A DNA stretch of 18,523 nucleotides, taken from the NCBI GenBank assembly GCA_964452115.1, contig CAYVKY010000034.1, positions 1-18,523 of the forward strand, given 5' to 3'. The notes under the pieces were generated by a model. The model did no database searches and had not been told where the DNA came from. It saw only the letters and a list, made by a program, of their open reading frames with translations. The DNA comes from CAYVKY01 sp964452115 (GTDB taxonomy: Bacteria > Bacteroidota > Ignavibacteria > Tepidaquicellales > Tepidaquicellaceae). A program made the position numbers and the translations under genes. Of this stretch, positions 1 to 7,155 are shown piece after piece (positions within the stretch are counted from its first letter, which is position 1; every line of letters begins with the position of its first letter).

Positions 1-96
1 ATAAAAATGTAAGAAATTACATTTTTATCCGGAAAAAAGTGTGAAAAATTACATTTTATTCCGGAAAAAAGTGTAAAAATTAACTTTTTATTCCGG
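1..96. repeat. 32-bp CCGG tandem/inverted repeat array
   Basis: CCGG cores recur at 29-32, 61-64 and 93-96, an exact 32-bp period, each followed by GAAAAAA(G/A)TGT. Positions 1-28 form a perfect inverted repeat with 12-bp arms (ATAAAAATGTAA) around GAAA. The 36-bp stretches from CCGG to CCGG (29-64 and 61-96) are imperfect palindromes. The array may extend left of the window. The last unit runs straight into the promoter of the ATPase gene, so these look like helically phased (about three turns) binding sites for a regulator. That role is inference; the repeat structure is seen directly. Confidence 0.7.
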
Positions 97-107
97 AAAA
101 AAATGTT

Positions 108-115
108 TATCTTTG
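108..115 (+). promoter_or_regulatory. candidate -7 promoter element of the ATPase gene
   Basis: TATCTTTG matches the Bacteroidetes -7 consensus TAnnTTTG exactly. Transcription would start near 122, leaving a leader of only about 12 nt before the ATG at 134. No good TTG -33 element lies 19-21 nt upstream; the CCGG repeat array occupies that position instead. Confidence 0.5.
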
Positions 116-133
116 AGGGAAGCAAACCACAAT

Positions 134-1429
134 ATGTACAGAACAAAAATTAAAGACTTAATAAATTGGAGATTAAGTAAAAACCGAAAACCTCTTATCG
201 TACTTGGAGCGAGGCAGGTAGGGAAAACTTGGCTGATAAAAGAATTTGGAAAAAGTGAATTCTCTAATATAGTATATATCAATTTTGAAGAAGAATCCCG
301 GCTTCAAAATCTTTTTAAGTCTGATCTAAACGTAAAAAGAATCATTACGGCATTAGAAGCATTTTTTGAAACTAAAATTGTTGCGGAAAATACTCTGATT
401 GTGTTTGATGAAATTCAATCAGCACCTAATGGAATAACCTCTTTAAAATATTTTTACGAAAACGCGCCCGAGTATTTTGTGATTGCTTCCGATTCGCTTT
501 TAGGAATGAATCTGCACAATAATATTTCTTTCCCTGTCGGCAAGGTAAATTATTTAAATTTGTATCCAATGAATTTTTATGAATTCCTGCTTGCCGCCGG
601 TGAAAAAGGGTTGGCGGAGATTTTGGAAAATAAGCAGTGGGATATTCTAAATGTATTTGCAGATAAATTTAAGGAAAATTTAAAATACTATTTTTATATC
701 GGCGGTATGCCTGAGGTAGTCAATGACTTTGCCGCAAATCGCGATTGGGAAAAAGTCCGTCAGATTCAAAAAAATATTTTATTTGCATATGAAAACGACT
801 TTTCAAAACACGCATCGAAAGAGATAATTCAAAGAATGAATATGGTGTGGCAAAATATTCCATCGCAATTGGCAAAGGAAAACAAAAAATTTATTTATAG
901 TATTTTGCGTAAAGGTGCCAGAGCAAAAGAATTTGAAACAGCTATTCAGTGGCTTGTGAGTTCAGGACTGCTTTTAAAAGTGCACAAAATCTCAAAACCT
1001 GAAATGCCTCTTATCTCATATCAGGATATTTCGACTTTCAAACTATTTCTGAATGATGTCGGTTTATTGAGTGCTATGACAAATTTAGGTATTAAAACTT
1101 TTGTAACCGGCGATGCACTATTCACAGAATTTAAAGGGGCACTTACCGAACAGTTCGTTATGCAGCAGCTCCGTTCAATCGAAATCGACTACATAGGATA
1201 TTGGACGAACGACAAAAGCACTGCCGAAGTTGATTTTGTAATTCAACATAAAGGCAAAATTATTCCAATTGAAGTGAAATCCGGTGAAAACCTTAGAGCA
1301 AAAAGTTTCAAGCACTTCTGCAGCACCTATAAACCCGAGTCTGCAATTCGAACTTCTCTTTCCGATTTCAGAAAAGAATCCTGGATGACAAATGTGCCGC
1401 TGTATATGATCGGCGATTATTTCAATTAG
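134..1429 (+). CDS. AAA family ATPase with DUF4143 (COG1373)
   Basis: 431-residue protein of the widespread AAA_14/DUF4143 family, whose cellular role is not settled; members are often accessory genes. The N-terminal P-loop domain shows Walker A GARQVGKT near residues 25-32 and Walker B LIVFDEIQ near residue 95. A sensor-like segment reads VIASDSLLG where VIATGSLLG is more usual. The C-terminal part carries the DUF4143 signature DVGLLSAMTNLG and a nuclease-fold-like AEVDFVIQHKGKIIPIEVKSG strand resembling PD-(D/E)xK (D..ExK). The ATG at 134 is preferred to the in-frame TTG at 113 because the family starts with a few residues before the helix YRTKIKDLI and the TTG lies inside the promoter element. 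The gene stands alone and is controlled by the repeat-flanked promoter upstream. Function beyond ATP binding is unknown. Confidence 0.9.
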   Translation: MYRTKIKDLINWRLSKNRKPLIVLGARQVGKTWLIKEFGKSEFSNIVYINFEEESRLQNLFKSDLNVKRIITALEAFFETKIVAENTLIVFDEIQSAPNGITSLKYFYENAPEYFVIASDSLLGMNLHNNISFPVGKVNYLNLYPMNFYEFLLAAGEKGLAEILENKQWDILNVFADKFKENLKYYFYIGGMPEVVNDFAANRDWEKVRQIQKNILFAYENDFSKHASKEIIQRMNMVWQNIPSQLAKENKKFIYSILRKGARAKEFETAIQWLVSSGLLLKVHKISKPEMPLISYQDISTFKLFLNDVGLLSAMTNLGIKTFVTGDALFTEFKGALTEQFVMQQLRSIEIDYIGYWTNDKSTAEVDFVIQHKGKIIPIEVKSGENLRAKSFKHFCSTYKPESAIRTSLSDFRKESWMTNVPLYMIGDYFN

Positions 1430-1494
1430 AAATGGAGAAATAATTAATGAGAGCAATACATAGGTATTTATTCTAAATTTTGATGTGTAGTAAA

Positions 1495-1544
1495 GCGGCA
1501 TGCCGCGTCTGGAGTGCAGGGGCTGACCTGCGTGGTCGCCGGCA
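1495..1544. repeat. GC-rich REP-like palindromic island
   Basis: In AT-rich spacer, about 50 bp is strongly GC-rich. It opens with the perfect palindrome GCGGCATGCCGC (1495-1506), followed by the hairpin GCAGG-GGCTGA-CCTGC (1516-1531) and GTGGTCGCCGGC. It resembles a decayed copy of the GC-rich repetitive extragenic hairpins seen in many bacterial genomes. No other copy occurs in this window, so repetitiveness is inferred. Confidence 0.4.
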
Positions 1545-1619
1545 AAATAAATGTCAAAATCGTATTTTTGGGGATGAAATTATCTATGAAGGGTTATGTA
1601 TATCGGGAAAATTAATCAA

Positions 1620-1650
1620 TTGAAAAAAATTTAAAAATATGATATATTTA
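1620..1650 (+). promoter_or_regulatory. candidate promoter for rplY-pth-hppA
   Basis: TTG (1620-1622), then 20 nt, then TATATTTA (1643-1650), which fits TTG-N19-21-TAnnTTTG except for the last base. The predicted start near 1657 gives a leader of about 20 nt before the ATG at 1678. Confidence 0.4.
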
Positions 1651-1677
1651 AGTCTTTTATTATAATATAGATTAGAC

Positions 1678-2322
1678 ATGGCAGAAGTAACATTAAAAGC
1701 AGAAAAAAGAGAAGAGTTTAAAAAGTCTCTTTCGAAGCAAATGCGCAAAGCCGGTAATGTTCCGGGAATATTTTATGGTCATCAGGCAGGTAATATACCT
1801 ATCGTGATAAATGAAATGGCACTCAGACCGGTAATTTTTACATCTGAGTCACACATAATAAACTTAGAGATTGCAGGAGAATCAACTCCATATAGTTGTA
1901 TAATGAAAGACGTCCAGTTTGACCCGATAAAAAACCGTCCGATACATTTTGATTTACTCGCACTCAGAGAAGGTGAAAAGTTAACACTGGATATAAACGT
2001 TGTGATTAACGGTTCCGCAGCAGGCGTCAAAGACGGCGGCATACTTCAGCAGAGCTTACACAAACTTCAGATCGAATGTCTGCCTCAGGATATTCCGTCT
2101 CACATTGCAGTGGATATAACGAATCTCCTGATTGGTGATTCAATCAGGGTAAGTGATATAAAACTCGAAGGCGTAACGATATTAAATGAAGAATCAGCAT
2201 CAATCGTAACGGTTGTACCGCCGCAGGCAGAAGAAGCTCCGGCAGAAGAAGCTCCGGCAGAAGAAGCAGCCGAACCCGAAGTAATAGCAAAGGGAAAGAA
2301 AGAAGAAGAAGAGCAAGAGTAA
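1678..2322 (+). CDS. rplY: 50S ribosomal protein L25 (TL5/CTC form)
   Basis: 214 residues, the long CTC/TL5 form of L25, which binds 5S rRNA in the large ribosomal subunit. Residues 1-92 form the L25 domain (GNVPGIFYG near 26-34 and MKDVQFDPIKNRPIHFDL near 76-93 are typical). Residues about 100-180 form the extra TL5 C-terminal beta domain (INGSAAGVKDGG, ECLPQDIPSHIAVDI). The last 35 residues are a low-complexity Ala/Glu/Pro tail ending in a Lys/Glu stretch, common in this family. The start ATG has no clear Shine-Dalgarno. It is followed 30 bp later by pth, the usual neighbour of rplY in many bacteria, which supports a shared transcript. Confidence 0.95.
   Translation: MAEVTLKAEKREEFKKSLSKQMRKAGNVPGIFYGHQAGNIPIVINEMALRPVIFTSESHIINLEIAGESTPYSCIMKDVQFDPIKNRPIHFDLLALREGEKLTLDINVVINGSAAGVKDGGILQQSLHKLQIECLPQDIPSHIAVDITNLLIGDSIRVSDIKLEGVTILNEESASIVTVVPPQAEEAPAEEAPAEEAAEPEVIAKGKKEEEEQE
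2227..2271 (+). repeat. 15-bp tandem repeat inside rplY tail
   Basis: GCAGAAGAAGCTCCG occurs twice exactly (2227-2241, 2242-2256) with a third, partly diverged unit to 2271, encoding the AEEAP repeats of the acidic tail. Being in multiples of three, changes in copy number would keep the frame. Confidence 0.75.
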
Positions 2323-2352
2323 TAGGCTTAATAAACTTAACTCTGAAGATTA

Positions 2353-2970
2353 TTGAAGTTCATAATAGGGCTTGGAAATCCGGGTTCAAAGTACGAACTC
2401 ACCAGGCATAACATCGGTTTCATCGCGATAGATTTAATAGTTCAGGATTTAGGACTAAAACTGAAACCTTCAAAAGGTGAATGGTATGGTATAAACACTA
2501 ACTACAAAGGAAAAGAAATCTATCTAATGAAACCGATTACGTTTATGAACGCAAGCGGGGAAGCAGTACGGGATTTTATGGAGAAAAATTCCGTTGATAA
2601 AAAAGATATTCTAATTATTTGTGATGATTTTCAACTGCCGCTCGGTACGATAAGGATTCGTCCGCGGGGCAGTGATGGAGGACACAACGGACTCAGCAGT
2701 ATTATTTACCAGTTGAATTCCGAAGATATTCCAAGAATGCGAATTGGGATAGGAGGCGATGAACCACTCAAAAAAGAAGATTACATTTCATTTGTTTTGT
2801 CAAATTTTTCGAAAGAAGAAATAGAAAAATTAAAGTTAATGAGCGCACAATACAGAGACGCTGTATATAGTTTTATAGAAGACGGATTGCATGCCGCGAT
2901 GAATCGTTTCAATAAAAATTTTATACCACCAGTTACAAGTGAAGATCAAAATATTAATTTAATAAATTAA
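2353..2970 (+). CDS. pth: peptidyl-tRNA hydrolase
   Basis: 205-residue Pth, which cleaves the ester bond of peptidyl-tRNAs released from stalled ribosomes in the cytoplasm. Typical motifs are intact: GLGNPG with Asn9, TRHNIGF with the catalytic His19, FMNASG with Asn66, CDDFQLP with Asp91 in the place of the catalytic Asp93 of E. coli, and GGHNG with His111-Asn112. The start is a TTG: MKFIIGLGNPG is exactly where Pth proteins begin, and no ATG lies in a suitable place. It sits 30 bp after rplY and 11 bp before hppA, so the three genes probably form one operon. The C-terminal extension after about residue 190 is Asn-rich and unremarkable. Confidence 0.95.
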   Translation: MKFIIGLGNPGSKYELTRHNIGFIAIDLIVQDLGLKLKPSKGEWYGINTNYKGKEIYLMKPITFMNASGEAVRDFMEKNSVDKKDILIICDDFQLPLGTIRIRPRGSDGGHNGLSSIIYQLNSEDIPRMRIGIGGDEPLKKEDYISFVLSNFSKEEIEKLKLMSAQYRDAVYSFIEDGLHAAMNRFNKNFIPPVTSEDQNINLIN

Positions 2971-2981
2971 AAGCGGAAAAT

Positions 2982-5150
2982 ATGGAAATCATTCTTATTT
3001 TTGCTGTAAGCATTCTGGCACTCCTGTTTGCCGTTTATTTAATCCGTTTTGTTTTAAGCCGTGATACCGGTACAACGCGTATGAAAGAAATTTCGGCTGC
3101 CATAAAAGAAGGCGCTGAAGCCTTTCTGAAACGACAGAACAGAACGATTATATATCTGGCTATACTGGTTGCTATACTTGTGTTCTTTCTTTACTCGATT
3201 CAGAAGCCTGAAATAAAATACTGGGCTGCCATTTCGTTTATTTTCGGGGCGGTGTCATCAGTAATTTCGGGTTATGTGGGTATGTGGGTTGCCATCAGGG
3301 CAAACATCAGAACTGCCGCCGAAGCAATGAAATCACTTAACGGCGCACTGCAAACTGCACTCAGAGCCGGAGCTGTATCCGGACTTTTCATCGTAGCGCT
3401 TTCTCTTCTCGGTGTTGTCGGACTTTTTACAATCGCAAAATATCTCGGCGGACTTGACCCCGCAAAGATTCCGTTTTACATTGCGGGATACGGGTTTGGT
3501 GCAAGTTTCGTAGCACTTTTTGCACAGCTGGGCGGAGGCATATACACAAAGGCTGCCGATGTCGGTGCAGACCTCGTCGGCAAAGTGGAAGCCGGAATAC
3601 CGGAAGACGACCCGCGAAACCCTGCAGTTATTGCAGACCTCGTAGGAGATAATGTCGGCGACTGCGCCGGGCGCGGTGCTGACCTCTTCGAATCAACTGC
3701 TGCAGAAAATATAGGCGCGATGATTCTGGCTTCTATGCTTTACACTTCTAATCCGCAGGTGTTCGGAAATAATCCCGAGATGCTGCTTGGAATAATTTTA
3801 TTCCCGATGGTTGCAAGAGCATTCGGACTTATATCAAGTATCGTCGGCGTGCTGTTTGTCAAAGCAAAAGAAACCGAAGACCCTATGAATGCACTTAACA
3901 GAGGTTACTATGTTACTGCAATCCTTGCCATGGTAGGATTCGGTGTTGCATCATACTGGACATTCGGAACCGGCGAAATTGCTTCGAAAGTTCCTGCAGC
4001 ATGGTGGCACTTTTTTGTTTGCGGTGTGATTGGAGTGATTACATCAGTATTATTCCTCTGGATTACTACCTATTACACAGATTATAAATACAATCCCGTA
4101 AAATCAATTGTGGATGCATCGAAAACAGGTCCGGCAACTAATATAATTGCAGGTATATCAGTTGGATTCGAATGTGTTGCTTATCCGGCAATTATAATTG
4201 CAGCCGCAATTTTCAGTTCTTACCAGCTTGGTTTAACAAGCGGACTCACAAATGCGGGCTTTTTTGCAACGGCAGTTGCAACAATGGGTATGCTTGGACC
4301 CGCGGCGTATGTGCTTGCTATGGATACATTTGGTCCGATAGCCGATAACGCCGGAGGTATAGTTGAAATGAGCCAGCAGCCGAAAGAAATCAGAGTGAAA
4401 ACAGACAGGCTCGATTCAGTCGGCAATACTACCAAAGCATTAACGAAAGGATATGCAGTCGGTTCAGCGGCGCTTGCAGCATTTTTATTATTTCAGGCAT
4501 TCATCGTTGAAATCAGAGAATACAATCCGAATTTCCCTGCAGTGAATGTTGATGTTTCCAAACCCGCAGTATTTATAGGTGCGTTACTTGGAGCAATGCT
4601 CGTATTTTTGTTCTCTGCCTGGGCAATCAAAGCAGTCGGTTCGTCGGCGCAGGCAATCATACAAAATGTGCGAGACCAGTTTAAAGCAAAACCGGGAATT
4701 CTTCAGGGAACAGAGAAACCCGATTACGGCGAATGCGTGGATATAGTAACAAAATCCGCATTAAGAGAAATGGTAAAGCCGGGATTGCTTGTGGTTCTGA
4801 TGCCTGTAATTGTAGGCGTTGTCTTTAAACTATTATACAACATCAAACTTTCGGATGCAACCGGACCGGATGTAGTTGCAGCAATGCTTCTTGTCGGCAC
4901 GATCGTTGGTGTTTTGGTTGCACTCTTTCTGAATAACGGAGGCGGTGCATGGGATAATGCGAAAAAATCAATCGAAAGCGAAGCAGAAGACAAGCAGTCA
5001 AATACCGGAAAAGGTTCGGATAAACATAAAGCCGGAGTTGTCGGTGACACAGTAGGCGACCCGTTCAAAGATACGGCAGGACCGTCAATTCACGTTTTGA
5101 TTAAACTTCTGTCAACAGTGACGCTCGTGCTTGCACCTCTTTTTCTGTAA
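2982..5150 (+). CDS. hppA: K+-independent membrane proton pyrophosphatase
   Basis: 722-residue polytopic inner-membrane pump that couples pyrophosphate hydrolysis to ion export, with about 16 hydrophobic segments. The catalytic loop is complete: DVGADLVGKVEAGIPEDD at residues 193-210 (Asp193, Asp197, Lys201, Glu203, Asp209, Asp210), followed by DNVGDCAGRGADLFES. The C-terminal Asp/Lys-rich motifs NGGGAWDNAKK and KAGVVGDTVGDPFKDTAGPS are also intact. The subtype-deciding segment reads GNTTKALT, with Lys485 and Thr488 where K+-dependent enzymes carry Ala and Gly. This predicts a K+-insensitive, H+-pumping enzyme (family knowledge applied to the sequence). It is the last gene of the rplY-pth-hppA run and is followed by a strong terminator. 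Confidence 0.95.
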   Translation: MEIILIFAVSILALLFAVYLIRFVLSRDTGTTRMKEISAAIKEGAEAFLKRQNRTIIYLAILVAILVFFLYSIQKPEIKYWAAISFIFGAVSSVISGYVGMWVAIRANIRTAAEAMKSLNGALQTALRAGAVSGLFIVALSLLGVVGLFTIAKYLGGLDPAKIPFYIAGYGFGASFVALFAQLGGGIYTKAADVGADLVGKVEAGIPEDDPRNPAVIADLVGDNVGDCAGRGADLFESTAAENIGAMILASMLYTSNPQVFGNNPEMLLGIILFPMVARAFGLISSIVGVLFVKAKETEDPMNALNRGYYVTAILAMVGFGVASYWTFGTGEIASKVPAAWWHFFVCGVIGVITSVLFLWITTYYTDYKYNPVKSIVDASKTGPATNIIAGISVGFECVAYPAIIIAAAIFSSYQLGLTSGLTNAGFFATAVATMGMLGPAAYVLAMDTFGPIADNAGGIVEMSQQPKEIRVKTDRLDSVGNTTKALTKGYAVGSAALAAFLLFQAFIVEIREYNPNFPAVNVDVSKPAVFIGALLGAMLVFLFSAWAIKAVGSSAQAIIQNVRDQFKAKPGILQGTEKPDYGECVDIVTKSALREMVKPGLLVVLMPVIVGVVFKLLYNIKLSDATGPDVVAAMLLVGTIVGVLVALFLNNGGGAWDNAKKSIESEAEDKQSNTGKGSDKHKAGVVGDTVGDPFKDTAGPSIHVLIKLLSTVTLVLAPLFL

Positions 5151-5174
5151 GAAATTTTTATTAAAGTAATTTAT

Positions 5175-5207
5175 AAAGGCGGACAATAATTGTCCGCCTT
5201 TTTTTTT
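5175..5207 (+). terminator. rho-independent terminator after hppA
   Basis: A perfect 12-bp stem AAAGGCGGACAA / TTGTCCGCCTTT with loop TAA, followed by T9 including the end of the stem. It closes the rplY-pth-hppA unit. Confidence 0.93.
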
Positions 5208-5261
5208 ATGTAAAAGCCTTCTCAATCTGGAGAAGCTGTGCAAAAATGGAGTTATAAACTT

Positions 5262-5464
5262 CAGCCCACGACTTTCAGTCGTGGGGAAGAATGTTATTTT
5301 TATATAAACCGTTTCAACGGTTTATAATCTTCTCATATCAATCAAATTATATATCTTAATTATTTAAAATATTCTATAGATAAAATATATATGCAAATAT
5401 TTGAAACCGTTAAAACGGTTTCATTTAATATTATAACTTACCCACGACTGAAAGTCGTGGGCTG
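5262..5464. repeat. 203-bp nested symmetric inverted-repeat element
   Basis: Four hairpins are arranged in mirror order in a stretch with no gene (5211-5573). Outer hairpins: CCCACGACT-TTC-AGTCGTGGG (5265-5285) and CCCACGACT-GAA-AGTCGTGGG (5441-5461), whose loops are reverse complements, so the second is an inverted copy of the first; CAG/CTG extends both ends. Inner hairpins: ATAAACCGTT-TC-AACGGTTTAT (5304-5325) and GAAACCGTT-AA-AACGGTTTC (5403-5422). Both pairs share one centre near 5363, and the outer-inner spacers are 18 nt on each side. A further inverted pair, CTGTGCAAAA (5236-5245) and TTTTGCACAG (5501-5510), lies just outside. This looks like a REP doublet (REPIN) or small MITE; no transposase is present. 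The rest of the gap shows no reading frame worth calling. Confidence 0.75.
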
Positions 5465-5568
5465 TAGTCAGAGGAAATTATATTAAATATTTTGTGAGCG
5501 TTTTGCACAGGCTATGGAGCAGCATCACGAGAAGCTCGATAGCGGTTTGCAAAAAATATTTGGCTATT

Positions 5569-5600
5569 AAAAAAAAGGCAGGAATAAAATTCCTGCCTTT
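5569..5600 (-). terminator. rho-independent terminator of the porin gene
   Basis: Perfect 12-bp stem AAAGGCAGGAAT / ATTCCTGCCTTT with an AAA loop. Read on the minus strand it ends in a run of eight Ts (the A-run 5569-5576), 22 bp past the porin stop codon. Confidence 0.92.
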
Positions 5601-5622
5601 ATAATTTTGAGGTTAGATTATT

Positions 5623-6954
5623 TTAGAAATCGAGAATTGCGTTAACGAACATGCGGCTGAGATTATTTGTTGAAGTGCCGTCATATTTAACGATTACGTT
5701 ATTATCGAAGTGGCTCATCTGGTAATTCAATCCGAGTTTTAAAATTGATGCCGGTTTATAATACAGGCCGATTCCGAATACGGATTGCTTTGCATTATTT
5801 CCGCCGAATGCGTTTACCGGTGAATAGTCTGCTGAATTGTCAGGAGAGAAATTGTAAAACACGCCGACTAATGATAATCTTTCTTTTAATTCCATTATCG
5901 GGGGGCAGAATTCGAGATAACCTGCAAATCCGATTGATTTGTAAGTTGAATCGTTGGTCACAGTATTTGGAACCTGAAATGATTCGTAACCCAATTCGCC
6001 GGTCAGTTTCACAAATCCGGAGTTAACAAAATTGTATTTGAAGTTAAACATACCGCCGAATTTATTATTCTGATACTGTCCGCCGTTTGCAATTGCATAT
6101 TCGCCGTTGGTTTGTTTTCCGATATATGCGTATGCTCCTAATGAAAAGTCACTTACTCCGTCAATTCTGTTTTTGTTAAGAGTTCTTGCTGCTTCCATTT
6201 TTTCTCTTAACTGTCCTGCAATCGGATTTACAAAACCTGCAATGAAAATATCTTTGAATCTATTGTCAAACCCAAGGTCACGGAATCCATTGCCGTTCAG
6301 CACACTTAAAGATAAATCACCGTATCCGCGCGGGAATGTATATTTGACGGATGCTCCTAGATCTGCGGTTGAGAAAAATGATGATGTTGACCTTGAAACT
6401 GCCCCTGCGGGACTTGTAACTCTCGCAGACGTGGTAAATGTGTAATCCGTAAATGTTTTAATCATACCTCTGTAACCGAAAGCTTTTTCTATCTGAGGAA
6501 CCCAAAGGTTCGGAATTACACCGGCCTGAAATGCAAGCGATGAACCATTATCAATTTTGAGCGGTGTATATTCCACATAAGCAAATTTTACCTGATAAAA
6601 ATATTGTGTTTTTCCGGCGTTGTCTGTTGCCTGATAAATATCAGGTGTAAAGCGTGCTTTTATCTCAGGTGTCAGGGATGCGTTTACATTAATGTAAGCC
6701 CGTTCCAGATAAAATGAATTTTTACTTGTTTCGAATTGATTTTTACTCGGACTATATCCGAAAGGTTCTGTGCTGCTTGGAGAACCAAGGTCAACTCTAT
6801 TAATAAAATCGGCATCATCCACATTATACTGCCATCCTGTGAATAATGTCCCGCCGATTTTAACTTCAGGTTTAAATTCTTTGTCCTGTGCAAATGTAAC
6901 CTGAAAACTTACAAACATCAGAAGTGTTACAAAGAGAATGTTAAATTTTTTCAT
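5623..6954 (-). CDS. outer-membrane beta-barrel porin
   Basis: 443 residues with a clear signal peptide (MKKFNILFVTLLMFVSFQVTFA, cleaved before QDKEF). The remainder alternates polar and aromatic residues in amphipathic strands and ends in ILDF, the C-terminal phenylalanine typical of Bam-inserted barrels. Segments such as SFYLERAYINVNASLTPEIKARFTPD and LSLSVLNGNGF resemble porins of the phosphate-selective Porin_O_P type, but this is by-eye similarity, not a profile match. It is transcribed divergently from pstS across a 201-bp gap, which suggests a linked role in anion or phosphate entry (inference). It has its own terminator and no partner gene on its strand. Confidence 0.75.
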   Translation of the reverse strand: MKKFNILFVTLLMFVSFQVTFAQDKEFKPEVKIGGTLFTGWQYNVDDADFINRVDLGSPSSTEPFGYSPSKNQFETSKNSFYLERAYINVNASLTPEIKARFTPDIYQATDNAGKTQYFYQVKFAYVEYTPLKIDNGSSLAFQAGVIPNLWVPQIEKAFGYRGMIKTFTDYTFTTSARVTSPAGAVSRSTSSFFSTADLGASVKYTFPRGYGDLSLSVLNGNGFRDLGFDNRFKDIFIAGFVNPIAGQLREKMEAARTLNKNRIDGVSDFSLGAYAYIGKQTNGEYAIANGGQYQNNKFGGMFNFKYNFVNSGFVKLTGELGYESFQVPNTVTNDSTYKSIGFAGYLEFCPPIMELKERLSLVGVFYNFSPDNSADYSPVNAFGGNNAKQSVFGIGLYYKPASILKLGLNYQMSHFDNNVIVKYDGTSTNNLSRMFVNAILDF

Positions 6955-6997
6955 CGTGTAGATATTTAGTTTTAATAATAAATGTTATTCAAAATTC

Positions 6998-7005
6998 CAA
7001 ATTTA
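6998..7005 (-). promoter_or_regulatory. candidate -7 element for the porin gene
   Basis: On the minus strand the site reads TAAATTTG, an exact match to TAnnTTTG, 44 nt before the porin start codon. No convincing TTG -33 partner is present, so support is limited to this one box in AT-rich DNA. Confidence 0.3.
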
Positions 7006-7155
7006 AAAAAACTTAATTGTTGCTAAATTGTTAAATAATTGTAAAGCATTTTTATTTCTATGATAATTTTGTTCATGATTTTTTAATACGGGCATAACAA
7101 TTTTGTAATATAAAATTCTGAACTTTGTAATAACTTTTAATTAAATAACAAACAA

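Noticed and set aside
1..96. The 32-bp periodic repeats as a CRISPR array.
   Set aside because: The period is filled by the repeat itself with no unique spacers of constant length, and there are no cas genes nearby.
1175..1501. Minus-strand open frame of 108 codons over the ATPase gene 3' end.
   Set aside because: It lies opposite the conserved DUF4143 C-terminus, has no recognisable family features and no promoter; a shadow frame.
4724..5068. Minus-strand open frame of 114 codons within hppA.
   Set aside because: Fully inside a strongly conserved gene on the other strand; composition (Pro/Ser/Thr-rich) is that of an antisense shadow.
5262..5464. A riboswitch or leader RNA for a neighbouring gene.
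   Set aside because: It lies downstream of one gene's terminator and downstream of the convergent porin gene's terminator, so it leads into no gene.
6107..6445. Plus-strand open frame of 112 codons opposite the porin gene.
   Set aside because: Antisense to a protein with a signal peptide, barrel strands and terminator; no ribosome binding site or known domain.
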